Assembly: GCF_036127095.1 (NCBI RefSeq)
Contig: NZ_CP108006.1
Span: forward strand, 4,951,501 to 5,015,500
Length of the DNA: 64,000 bases
DNA from: Streptomyces sp. NBC_00335
GTDB taxonomy: Bacteria; Actinomycetota; Actinomycetes; Streptomycetales; Streptomycetaceae
Reading direction: 5' to 3'
A model generated the notes under the pieces. That model was given only the letters and a program-made list of their open reading frames with translations. It made no database searches and had not been told where the DNA came from. How positions within the stretch are numbered: position 1 is the first letter of the stretch; every line of letters begins with the position of its first letter. Both the position numbers and the translations under genes were made by a program. Positions 50,905 to 58,900 of the stretch are shown piece after piece.

Positions 50905-51699
50905 ATGCCGACGCCCGAAGCCCTGACCCCCGCCCGGATGCCGGCGCTGTACCTGAGCCACGGAGCCCCGCCCCTCGCGGACGACCCGCTGTGGCCCGCC
51001 GAACTGGCCGCCTGGTCCGCGGACCTCCCGCGCCCCCGCGCGATCCTGATGGTCTCCGCGCACTGGGAAGAGGCCCCGCTCGCCCTCGGGGCCACCGAGA
51101 AGGTCCCGCTCGTCTACGACTTCTGGGGCTTCCCCGAGCACTACTACCAGGTCCGCTACGACGCTCCGGGCGCCCCCGAGCTGGCCGCGTCGGTCCGCAA
51201 ACTCCTCAAGGCACCCGGCACCCCCGTCCAGGACATCCCCGACCGCGGCCTCGACCACGGCGCGTACGTCCCGCTGGTGGAGATGTTCCCCGGGGCCGAC
51301 ATACCGGTGCTCCAGATATCCATGCCGACCCTCGATCCGCGCCGCCTGATGGAGATCGGCCGCAAGCTGGCCCCCCTGCGCGACGAGGGCGTCCTCATCG
51401 TCGGCAGCGGCTTCTTCACCCACAACCTGGCCGCCCTGCGCCACACCGGCCCCGGAGTTCCCGCCTGGTCGGCCGAGTTCGACGCCTGGGGCCACGAGGC
51501 ACTGGCCGCCTCCGACATCGACGCCCTACTGGACTTCGAAGCCAAGTCCCCGGCGGGCCGCCTGGCCCACCCCCGTACGGAACACTTCGCCCCCCTGTTC
51601 GTCACCCTGGGCGCCGCGGAATCCGACCTCGCCACCGCAACCACCCCGGTCTCGGGCTTCTGGATGGGCCTGTCGAAGCGGTCCCTGCAATTTGGCTGA
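50905..51699 (+). CDS. Class III extradiol dioxygenase (LigB/DODA type)
   Basis: 264 residues, homologous to 4,5-DOPA-dioxygenase-like YgiD proteins. Iron-ligand regions are ALYLSHGAPPLADDP, VSAHWEE and LDHGAYVPLVEMFPG. ATG at 50905 has GGAG 6 nt upstream. Opens aromatic rings or acts in pigment-type chemistry; the substrate is unknown. Confidence 0.88.
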   Translation: MPTPEALTPARMPALYLSHGAPPLADDPLWPAELAAWSADLPRPRAILMVSAHWEEAPLALGATEKVPLVYDFWGFPEHYYQVRYDAPGAPELAASVRKLLKAPGTPVQDIPDRGLDHGAYVPLVEMFPGADIPVLQISMPTLDPRRLMEIGRKLAPLRDEGVLIVGSGFFTHNLAALRHTGPGVPAWSAEFDAWGHEALAASDIDALLDFEAKSPAGRLAHPRTEHFAPLFVTLGAAESDLATATTPVSGFWMGLSKRSLQFG

Positions 51700-52075
51700 C
51701 CGCGAGCAGCTCTGGTGCCCCAGCGGCTCGGCGTACGCGCCGGAGTCGCTGGTCCTCGCGGTCCGCCACGGCCTCGACGGGCCCCCGGCCTACCTCCCGG
51801 CCCCCCGCCCGGCGGCCGAAGCCCTGGCCGAACTCGCCGACGGGGTGGAACCACGCCGCCTGCTGCGCCTGGCCTCCCACTGCGTCCCGCACTGCCTCAA
51901 CCGCGCGGGCGACACCTGCACCCTGGCCACCCGCCTGACCTCACCCCCGCCGAAGGCCGCCGCGCCACCCGCCTGCCACCTCCGCCCGGCCTGCAAGTGG
52001 TGGACCCAGTCGGGCCCGCCGGCCTGCCACGCCTGCCCGCAGGTCGCTACCCGCCGCCCCGGACCGGACCGGTGA
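51692..52075 (+). CDS. Unknown Cys-rich protein
   Basis: 127 residues. Starts at TTG overlapping the dioxygenase stop. Several Cys, with the stretch ACHLRPACKWWTQSGPPACHACPQV. No family recognised; possible metal binding. Its 3' end overlaps the convergent Uma2 gene by 29 bp. Confidence 0.65.
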   Translation: MADREQLWCPSGSAYAPESLVLAVRHGLDGPPAYLPAPRPAAEALAELADGVEPRRLLRLASHCVPHCLNRAGDTCTLATRLTSPPPKAAAPPACHLRPACKWWTQSGPPACHACPQVATRRPGPDR

Positions 52076-52694
52076 CGTCCTCCCCGATGGTGAACCCCTT
52101 GGCGGGGCCGGTCGGGATCGCGACCGGGGTCCCGTACGCCGTCCGCGACTCGTCCTCGTAGACGGCCTTCCCGGGGTTGGGGGAGGTCAGCACGGTGACG
52201 GTGCCACCGTCGTCGAAGTCGTCGATCAGGACGTAGACGGGAACGGCGGCCCGGGCGTAATCGCGCCGCTTGCGCGTCCTGTCGCGCGTGATGTTGTCGC
52301 TGCCGGGGGAGACGACTTCGACGATCAGTGCTACGGCGGAGGCGTCGACTCCGAGACCGTCCTCGGTGACGTGTCCCTCGGTGTCCTCCAGTGCGACGAA
52401 CAGATCGGGGATCCACACCTTGCGTTTGTGGATGACGTTCATGTCCTGGCGAGCGGCGAACTCGCCGCCGGCGAGGAATGCGACGAGCTGATCCCTCAAG
52501 CGATTGACGGTACGGCCGTGCGAGTAGCGACCCGTGGGTGACACCTCGATGAACCCCTCGACGATCTCGGCGTGGTAGCCCTCGGGGAGTTCCATGGCTT
52601 TCCATGCCTGCCACAGGACGTCGTCAAGGTCCGACGGGGGAGTCGCGACCTTCGGCATTACGGCCTCCAGCGTCTCGTGTGCGAGAGCGGTCAT
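52047..52694 (-). CDS. Uma2-family (DUF820) nuclease-fold protein
   Basis: 215 residues. PD-(D/E)xK-like core around VWIPDLFVALEDTEGH and ALIVEVVSPGS. The ATG at 52694 has AGGAGG. The family occurs in multiple copies in Streptomyces and resembles restriction-type endonucleases; the role is unproven. Confidence 0.85.
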   Translation of the reverse strand: MTALAHETLEAVMPKVATPPSDLDDVLWQAWKAMELPEGYHAEIVEGFIEVSPTGRYSHGRTVNRLRDQLVAFLAGGEFAARQDMNVIHKRKVWIPDLFVALEDTEGHVTEDGLGVDASAVALIVEVVSPGSDNITRDRTRKRRDYARAAVPVYVLIDDFDDGGTVTVLTSPNPGKAVYEDESRTAYGTPVAIPTGPAKGFTIGEDVTGPVRGGG

Positions 52695-53022
52695 GTGCAG
52701 CACCTCCTCTGAGTGTGGGCGTCGCAGACCGGACGGCACAAGCGACTCTCCGATGCCCGGACCGCAGCCGCCCATGCCACAGGAATATGCCCAACCTTCA
52801 CTCGGACGGGGAGGCCATCGCCGGACGAGGCAACCAGAAGCCGCCGGGGCTCGTCTCCTGGGGTGGGAGTGCAGCCGGGGGCGACGCTGCGACAGGGGCG
52901 AAGGCGGCCGTGTCAAGTGTGACGGTGGTCTCATCGCCGCCTCCCTCGGGTGGCCCGTCAGGCCGCTGGGGTCGACCGCAATCCCCGCCCTGACCTGCGG
53001 ATCTTCAGGCCCGGCGGCATCG

Positions 53023-53040
53023 CCGATCCGATCGGATCGG
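53023..53040. promoter_or_regulatory. 18-bp palindrome CCGATCCG/ATCGGATCGG
   Basis: Perfect self-complementary stretch 50 bp upstream of the SigR-type promoter. Candidate operator. Confidence 0.35.
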
Positions 53041-53090
53041 GGGGCGGCGGGGCAGGATACTGCAAGATCTCGAAAAACAGGGAGCAACGT

Positions 53091-53117
53091 GGGAATTCTG
53101 TCCCGATTCCAGTCGTT
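53091..53117 (+). promoter_or_regulatory. SigR-type promoter of hrdD
   Basis: GGGAAT-N18-GTT, an exact match to the Streptomyces SigR (thiol-stress sigma factor) consensus, about 100 bp before the sigma factor ATG. hrdD is a known SigR target in S. coelicolor. Confidence 0.75.
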
Positions 53118-53219
53118 GTTTCCTTCGGAAGCGGGCACTCGGGAGAGTGTCCGGGCAGCCGAACCAGCGCAGCCGAACCACCGCACCACAGCGACCGAAC
53201 TCATCGCAAGGGAGCACGC

Positions 53220-54197
53220 ATGGCAACCCGCGCCGTCGCCCGTCGTCAATCCGCGAGCAGCGCTCGCGCTGCGAGCGGGGAGATCGCAGACCGCGACCTG
53301 GTCGGCATGTACCTGGACGAGATCGCGCGTACCCCGCTGCTCGACGCGGCCAAGGAAGTGGAGCTCTCGCAGATCATCGAGGCGGGCGTGTACGCCCAGC
53401 AGATCCTCGACGGCGCGATAGAGCGCAAGGGCAAGAAGCCCTCCCGGGAGGAGCTCGAATTCCTGGCCGCGGAGGGTGAGCGCGCCAAGGAAGTCTTCAT
53501 CCGGTCCAACCTCCGCCTGGTCGTCGCCGTGGCCCGCCGCTACCCGCGCAGCGGTCTGCCGCTCCTCGACCTCATCCAGGAGGGCAACGCCGGCCTGGTC
53601 CGCGCCGTGGAGAAGTTCGACTACGCCAAGGGCTTCAAGTTCTCCACGTACGCCACGTGGTGGATCCGCCAGGCGATCACCCGCTCCATCGCCGACCAGT
53701 CCCGCACCATCCGCCTGCCCGTCCACCTGGTGGAGGAGCTCGGCCGGATCCGCCGGGTCCAGCGCGAGTTCAACCGCGAGAACGGCCGCGACCCGGAGCA
53801 CGCGGAGATCGCCGCCGAGCTGGACACGACGGAGAAGCGCGTCGGCGACGTCCTGGACTGGGCGCGCGATCCGGTCAGCCTGAACATGGGCGTGGACGAG
53901 GACGGCGACACGCAGTTCGGCGATCTGCTCGAAGACACCTCGGCGATCTCCCCCGAGCAGTCCGTCCTCTCCCTCCTCCGCAGCGAGGAGCTGGAGGACC
54001 TGCTGGGCAAGCTGGACCAGCGAACCGCGTCGATCATCAAGATGCGTTACGGCATTGAAGACGGTCGAGAGCGTACGCTTACTGAAGTCGGCAAGCAGCA
54101 CGGGCTGACCCGCGAGCGAATCCGCCAGATCGAGAAGCACGCGCTGCTCGAACTGAAGAAGATGGCCCGCGACACCGGCTTCGACGCGGTGGCCTGA
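53220..54197 (+). CDS. hrdD: Group 2 sigma factor, HrdD type
   Basis: 325 residues, sigma-70 regions 1.2, 2, 3 and 4. Region 2 shows LDLIQEGNAGLVRAVEKFDY and KGFKFSTYATWWIRQAI; region 4.2 shows LTEVGKQHGLTRERIRQIEK. It lacks the long N-terminal region of HrdB. N-terminus MATRAVARRQSA matches what I know of HrdD. ATG at 53220 has AGGGAG. Start chosen over an upstream in-frame extension because the extension is not conserved-looking. Confidence 0.9.
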   Translation: MATRAVARRQSASSARAASGEIADRDLVGMYLDEIARTPLLDAAKEVELSQIIEAGVYAQQILDGAIERKGKKPSREELEFLAAEGERAKEVFIRSNLRLVVAVARRYPRSGLPLLDLIQEGNAGLVRAVEKFDYAKGFKFSTYATWWIRQAITRSIADQSRTIRLPVHLVEELGRIRRVQREFNRENGRDPEHAEIAAELDTTEKRVGDVLDWARDPVSLNMGVDEDGDTQFGDLLEDTSAISPEQSVLSLLRSEELEDLLGKLDQRTASIIKMRYGIEDGRERTLTEVGKQHGLTRERIRQIEKHALLELKKMARDTGFDAVA

Positions 54198-54223
54198 CGG
54201 CCCCGAGTCACAGCCCCCCATAC

Positions 54224-54262
54224 GAGCCCCCGGTGCCTATCCCCCCCAGGCGCCGGGGGCTC
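54224..54262. terminator. Terminator after hrdD
   Basis: GAGCCCCCGGTGC pairs with GCGCCGGGGGCTC (13 bp, one G-U). Confidence 0.8.
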
Positions 54263-54297
54263 CCCTTTGCCCGATCCGGCACCGCCGTCGCCCGTTG

Positions 54298-54413
54298 CAG
54301 CCCCGCCGGCGTTCGAGGAACGGGGTCCGGGGCGGAGCCCCAGGCCCTTACGGGTCCGGGCGCAGCCCGGGGAACGGGCGAAGGGCGGGTAGGGGACAGC
54401 CCCGCAGGGCCCC
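54298..54413. repeat. Dispersed GC-rich repeat, intergenic copy
   Basis: Begins CAGCCCCGCCGGCGTTCGAG and ends near GACAGCCCCGCAGGG. A second copy sits inside fruA (59388-59475). The two share the ordered elements GGCGTT, GAGGA, CGGGG, TCCGGGG, CGGAGCCCC and AGCCCCGCAGGG. Confidence 0.75.
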
Positions 54414-54415
54414 GG

Positions 54416-55390
54416 CTACGGCCCGGCCGCCTCCGCCAGTCGCGCCCCCAGCGCCCGCGCGGCCTCCACCAGAGCCCCCGGCCCGTGCACGGTGAACGGC
54501 ACCCCCACCAGCCCCAACCGGGCCACCAGCCACTCCGGCGAGTCCGCGGACTCGAACCGCACCCGAACCCCGCCGCCCTCCTCTACAGCCCCGGAACCCG
54601 GTTCCACCACCACCCGTTCCCGGAGCCACCCCGGCAGGGCATCGGCACACCGCTCACCCGTGAAGGTGACATCCACCGGGTAGGTCCCCCCACCCCGCAG
54701 CCCCAGCCGCACGAAGTCCACCGCGTCCATCGGCAGCTCCCGCGGAGCGAACCTCGCCCCGGTCGCGTACGGCTCGCTCATCCGGTCCACCCGGAAGGTC
54801 CGCCAGTCCCCGCGCTCCATGTCGTAGGCCACGAGGTACCACCGGCTCCCGGTGCTGACCAGCCGGTACGGCTCCACCAGCCGTCGCGAGGCCACCCCGT
54901 CCCGCGCCCGGTACGCGAACCGCAGCCGCTCCGGACCCGCCACCGCCGAGGCGATCGCCGTCAGCGTCCGCGGATCCACGCTCGCCCCGTCGCCCCGAGC
55001 CACCGCGACCGTCGCGGACTGCAGCGCGCCCACCCGCCGCCGCAGCCGCCCCGGCAGGACCTGCTCCAGCTTCGCGAGGGCGCGTACGGAGGCCTCCTCC
55101 ACGCCCTCGATGGCGTGCCCGGCCCCCGCCCGCAGCCCCACCGCGATCGCGACGGCCTCCTCGTCGTCCAGGACGAGCGGCGGCATCGCGGCGCCGGCCA
55201 CCAGCCGGTAGCCCCCCTCCGCCCCCAGCGTGGCCTCCACCGGGTACCCCAGCTCCCGCAGCCGGTCGATGTCGCGCCGGATCGTACGGGCGCTCACCCG
55301 CAGCCGCTCGGCCAGCTCGCTCCCGGGCCACTCGCGCGGGGTTTGGAGCAGGGAGAGGAGGGAGAGGAGGCGGGCCGGGGTGTCGGTCAT
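54416..55390 (-). CDS. WYL-domain DNA-binding regulator
   Basis: 324 residues. N-terminal HTH_11 (PGSELAERLRVSARTIRRDI) and a central to C-terminal WYL region (RWYLVAYDMERGDWRTFRVDRM). Divergent from the DHA2 MFS pump, with an inverted repeat between. The likely local repressor of that pump. Confidence 0.87.
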   Translation of the reverse strand: MTDTPARLLSLLSLLQTPREWPGSELAERLRVSARTIRRDIDRLRELGYPVEATLGAEGGYRLVAGAAMPPLVLDDEEAVAIAVGLRAGAGHAIEGVEEASVRALAKLEQVLPGRLRRRVGALQSATVAVARGDGASVDPRTLTAIASAVAGPERLRFAYRARDGVASRRLVEPYRLVSTGSRWYLVAYDMERGDWRTFRVDRMSEPYATGARFAPRELPMDAVDFVRLGLRGGGTYPVDVTFTGERCADALPGWLRERVVVEPGSGAVEEGGGVRVRFESADSPEWLVARLGLVGVPFTVHGPGALVEAARALGARLAEAAGP

Positions 55391-55425
55391 GGTTCAAAGG
55401 TGCCAGCCAAATAGGACACCAACTG

Positions 55426-55444
55426 ACCTAGATGCCGTCTAGGT
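55426..55444. promoter_or_regulatory. Inverted repeat operator
   Basis: ACCTAGA-N5-TCTAGGT, perfect 7-bp arms, ending 8 bp before the MFS start. Probable site of the WYL regulator. Confidence 0.55.
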
Positions 55445-55452
55445 TTCTCTCC

Positions 55453-57048
55453 ATGAGCACCGAGACGACCCAGTCATCGCCCGAAGGAAAGAACGGGCCC
55501 GTACAAGAAGAGCGGACCGACCCTCCCGCAGAGACCAACCCGATCGGCAAGACCGGCGGCGCCGGCACGACGAGCGAGCCGGGCGCGCCGGGCGAGCCCG
55601 CGGCCCCGGCCGACCGCCGCCGCTGGATCGCGCTCGCCATCGTGATGACCGCCGCCTTCATGGACCTGGTCGACGTCACGATCGTCAACATCGCGATACC
55701 CCGGATGCGCGAGGACCTCGGCGCCTCCACCAGCGCCATCCAGTGGATCACCGCGGGGTACGCCCTCGCCTTCGCCGCCGGCCTGATCACCGGCGGCCGT
55801 CTCGGTGACATCTACGGCCGCAAGCGCCTCTTCCTCATCGGCATATCCGGCTTCACGGCGGCCTCGCTGCTCTGCGGTCTCGCCCCCAACCCCGATGTGC
55901 TCGTCGCCGCCCGCATCCTCCAGGGCGGCATGGCGGCCATGATGGTCCCGCAGGTGCTCGCGATCATCCACGTCACCTTCCCGCCGCACGAGCGCGGCAA
56001 GGTCTTCGGCCTGTTCGGCGCGATCATCGGCCTCGGCGCCGTCTCGGGCCCGATGCTCGGCGCGCTGCTCACCGAGTGGAACATCGCCGGTCTCGAATGG
56101 CGCCCGATCTTCCTGATCAACCTGCCCGTCGGCATCGCGGGCGTGATCCTGGGCCGCAAGTTCATCTCCGAGTCCAAGGCCCCCAAGGCGCTGCGCCTGG
56201 ACCTGGTGGGCGTCGTGCTCGCGACCCTCGCCCTGGTCATGCTGATCTTCCCGCTCACCCACGGCCGCGAGAACGACTGGCCCGTGTGGGGCTTCGTCTG
56301 CATGATCGCCTCGCCGCTGGTCTTCGCCGCCTTCATCGCCTACGAGAAGTACAAGATCCGCAAGGACGGCTCCCCGCTCGTCGAGCTCTCCCTGTTCAAG
56401 GTCAAGAGCTTCGCGGGCGGTATCGCCGTCCAGCTGACCTTCGGCCTCGCGACCGGCATCTTCTTCCTCGTGTGGACGCTCTACATGCAGATGGGCCTCG
56501 GCTGGAGCGCCCTGAAGGCCGGCTCCACGGGCATCCCGTTCTCGATCGCCGTCTCGGCCGCCGCGGGTGTGTCCGTACAGAAGCTCGTACCGCGCTTCGG
56601 CCGCAAGGTGCTCCAGGCCGGCGCGCTGATCATGGCCGCGGGCGTACTCCTCTACATCTGGGAGTCGGACCGCTACGGCATGACCATCACCTCCTGGCAG
56701 ATGGCCGCCCCGCTGATCGTCATGGGCGTCGGCATGGGCCTGATCATCGCGCCGCTGACCGACACCGTGCTCTCCGAGGTACCGCGCGAGCACGCCGGCT
56801 CGGCGTCCGGGCTGATCAACACCACCGGCCAGATGGGCAACGCGCTGGGCCTCGGCCTGACCTCCGTCGTCTACTTCGGCTTCATCGAGGACGACCGGGT
56901 CTTCGGGCCGCCGTACGTCGACGCGTTCCACAACGCCATGTGGTGGGTCGTGGCCGTCCTGGTCGTGATCTTCTCCGTGATGTTCATGCTGCCGCGCAAG
57001 GCCGTCCCCATGGCCGAGCGCGAGGGCGGCGCGGAGCACGCGGGCTAG
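55453..57048 (+). CDS. DHA2-family MFS transporter
   Basis: 531 residues, 14-TM EmrB/QacA type with a Pro/Ala/Glu-rich N-terminal tail. LVDVTIVNIAIPRMREDLGA and GRLGDIYGRKRLFL mark TM1 and the TM2-3 loop. ATG at 55453 lacks a clear RBS. Repressed, it seems, by the divergent WYL protein. Substrate unknown. Confidence 0.9.
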   Translation: MSTETTQSSPEGKNGPVQEERTDPPAETNPIGKTGGAGTTSEPGAPGEPAAPADRRRWIALAIVMTAAFMDLVDVTIVNIAIPRMREDLGASTSAIQWITAGYALAFAAGLITGGRLGDIYGRKRLFLIGISGFTAASLLCGLAPNPDVLVAARILQGGMAAMMVPQVLAIIHVTFPPHERGKVFGLFGAIIGLGAVSGPMLGALLTEWNIAGLEWRPIFLINLPVGIAGVILGRKFISESKAPKALRLDLVGVVLATLALVMLIFPLTHGRENDWPVWGFVCMIASPLVFAAFIAYEKYKIRKDGSPLVELSLFKVKSFAGGIAVQLTFGLATGIFFLVWTLYMQMGLGWSALKAGSTGIPFSIAVSAAAGVSVQKLVPRFGRKVLQAGALIMAAGVLLYIWESDRYGMTITSWQMAAPLIVMGVGMGLIIAPLTDTVLSEVPREHAGSASGLINTTGQMGNALGLGLTSVVYFGFIEDDRVFGPPYVDAFHNAMWWVVAVLVVIFSVMFMLPRKAVPMAEREGGAEHAG

Positions 57049-57074
57049 CACCGCGCGCCTGCGCACCTCACTCA

Positions 57075-57108
57075 CGGGCATGTCCGCTTCTGTTGGCGGA
57101 CATGCCCG
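57075..57108. terminator. Rho-independent terminator
   Basis: CGGGCATGTCCGC/GCGGACATGCCCG, 13-bp stem, 8-nt loop, followed by TTTGTTTTGTTT. Ends the MFS transcript. Confidence 0.85.
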
Positions 57109-57135
57109 TTTGTTTTGTTTCCAGGCGCAAACGGG
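57105..57135. promoter_or_regulatory. Candidate FruR operator
   Basis: CCCGTTTG-N15-CAAACGGG, perfect 8-bp arms, 53 bp before the fruR start and overlapping the terminator T-tract. Confidence 0.45.
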
Positions 57136-57188
57136 CGTACGATCCAGGAGAATCCACAGAGTCGGGCATCGAACGGATCTGAAACCAC

Positions 57189-57950
57189 ATGTACGCACCG
57201 GAGCGCCAGCAGGAGATCCTCCGCCTCGCCCGCGAGGCGGGCCGGGTCGACGTCCTGTCCCTGGCCGACCAGTTCCAGGTCACGGCCGAGACCGTGCGCC
57301 GCGACCTCAAGGCCCTGGACCGGGCCGGGCTCGTACGCCGGGTGCACGGCGGTGCCATACCGGCCGGCCGCCTCGACTTCGAGCCGGACCTCACCGAGCG
57401 CGAGGCCACCGCGGCCGACGAGAAGGACCGCATCGCGGCCGCCGCCCTCGCCGAACTCCCCGACGGCGGCAGCATCGTCCTCGACGCGGGGAGTACGGTG
57501 GCCCGCCTCGCGGCCGCCATCCCCGTCGACACCGCGCTCACCGTGGTCACCCACGCGCTGCCCGTCGCCGCCCGGCTCGCCGACCACACCGGCATCGACC
57601 TCCACCTCGTCGGAGGCCGCGTCCGCCACCGCACCCGCGCCGCGGTCGACGCCTGGGCGCTGCGCGCCTACGCCGAGATCCGCGCCGACGTCCTCTTCCT
57701 CGCGACGAACGGCTTCACCGCCGAGGGCGGCCTGACCACCCCCGACCTCGCCGAGGCCGCCGTCAAGCGCGCCGCGATGGCCGCCGCCCGCCGCGTGGTC
57801 CTCCTCGCCGACTCCGCGAAGGCGGGCCAAGAGCACTTCGCGTGCTTCGGCGCCTTCGCCGACGTCGACCTCCTCATCACGGACAAGGGGCTCAGCCCCG
57901 CCCACAAGGCGGCGATCGAGGCCGCCGGTACGGAAGTTGTGCTCGTATGA
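57189..57950 (+). CDS. fruR: DeoR-family regulator of the fructose operon
   Basis: 253 residues. DeoR HTH (VDVLSLADQFQVTAETVRRDL) and a sugar-isomerase-like effector domain (LPDGGSIVLDAGSTVARLA). First gene of fruR-fruK-fruA, with an ATGA overlap to fruK. Effector probably fructose-1-phosphate. Confidence 0.9.
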   Translation: MYAPERQQEILRLAREAGRVDVLSLADQFQVTAETVRRDLKALDRAGLVRRVHGGAIPAGRLDFEPDLTEREATAADEKDRIAAAALAELPDGGSIVLDAGSTVARLAAAIPVDTALTVVTHALPVAARLADHTGIDLHLVGGRVRHRTRAAVDAWALRAYAEIRADVLFLATNGFTAEGGLTTPDLAEAAVKRAAMAAARRVVLLADSAKAGQEHFACFGAFADVDLLITDKGLSPAHKAAIEAAGTEVVLV

Positions 57951-58900
57951 TCCTCACCGTCACCCCCAACCCCTCCCTCGACCGGACCTACGAGGTCCCC
58001 TCGCTGGACCGCGGCGAGGTGCTCCGCGCGAGCGGCGACCGGGTGGACCCCGGGGGCAAGGGCGTGAACGTCTCCCGCGCGGTGGCCGCCGCCGGCTTCC
58101 GTACGACGGCGGTCCTGCCCCTCGGCGGCACGCCGGGCACGATGATCGCCGAACTCCTCGGCGCCCAGGGCGTGGACGTCACGGCGGTCTCCATCGCAGG
58201 CCTGACCCGCTCCAACATCTCCCTCGCCGAACCGGACGGCACCCTCACCAAGATCAACGCCGCCGGTCCGGCACTGACCGCCGCCGAATCGGCGCTCCTC
58301 CTGGAAACCGTCCGCACCTGCTCGGGCGGCGCCGCCTGGATCGCCTGCTGCGGCAGCCTCCCGCGCGGCCTCGGCCCCGAGTGGTACGCCGACATCGTGG
58401 CCCGGGCCCACGCCGCGGGCACCCGCATCGCCCTGGACACCTCCGGCCCGGCGCTGCTCGCGGCGCTGCCGGCCCGCCCGGACGTGATCAAGCCGAACGC
58501 CTCGGAGCTCGCGGCCGCGGTGGGGCGGCCCCTGGCCACCCTCGGCGACGTGCTCGGGGCCGCGGAGGAACTGCGCGCGCTGGGCGCGGGCGCGGTCCTG
58601 GCCTCCCTCGGCGCGGACGGCCAGCTCCTGGTCTCCGGGGAGGGCACCTACTACGGCACGGCGGCCGTCTCCTCGGTCCGCAGCAACGTCGGCGCGGGCG
58701 ACGCCTCCCTCGCCGGCTTCCTGATCGCGGGGGGTACGGGGCCTGCGGCCCTGGCCTCCGCCCTGGCCCACGGCGCCGCCGCGGTCCAGCTTCCCGGCAG
58801 CGCCATGCCGGCCCCCTCGGATCTGCGGCCCGACGCGGTCCATGTCACCCAGGACCTGCCCCTGGACCTCCCTCTGTCCGAAATGAGCGACGAGCGATGA
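57947..58900 (+). CDS. fruK: 1-phosphofructokinase
   Basis: 317 residues of the PfkB family. Phosphorylates fructose-1-phosphate to fructose-1,6-bisphosphate. Family marks VDPGGKGVNVSRAVAAAG and NVGAGDASLAGFLIAGG (catalytic Asp). Overlaps both fruR and fruA by 4 bp. Confidence 0.93.
   Translation: MILTVTPNPSLDRTYEVPSLDRGEVLRASGDRVDPGGKGVNVSRAVAAAGFRTTAVLPLGGTPGTMIAELLGAQGVDVTAVSIAGLTRSNISLAEPDGTLTKINAAGPALTAAESALLLETVRTCSGGAAWIACCGSLPRGLGPEWYADIVARAHAAGTRIALDTSGPALLAALPARPDVIKPNASELAAAVGRPLATLGDVLGAAEELRALGAGAVLASLGADGQLLVSGEGTYYGTAAVSSVRSNVGAGDASLAGFLIAGGTGPAALASALAHGAAAVQLPGSAMPAPSDLRPDAVHVTQDLPLDLPLSEMSDER

Larger units (their letters stand above)
52695..53219. other. Intergenic region upstream of hrdD
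   Basis: 525 bp. Contains an 18-bp palindrome (53023-53040) and a SigR-type promoter (53091-53117). I see no supportable gene. Candidate promoters for the divergent Uma2 gene are not clear. Confidence 0.6.

Noticed and set aside
49228..51495. 755-codon minus-strand open frame across the MFS and dioxygenase genes
   Set aside because: Low-complexity Gly/Glu/Asp/Arg translation with no domains, crossing two well-supported genes.
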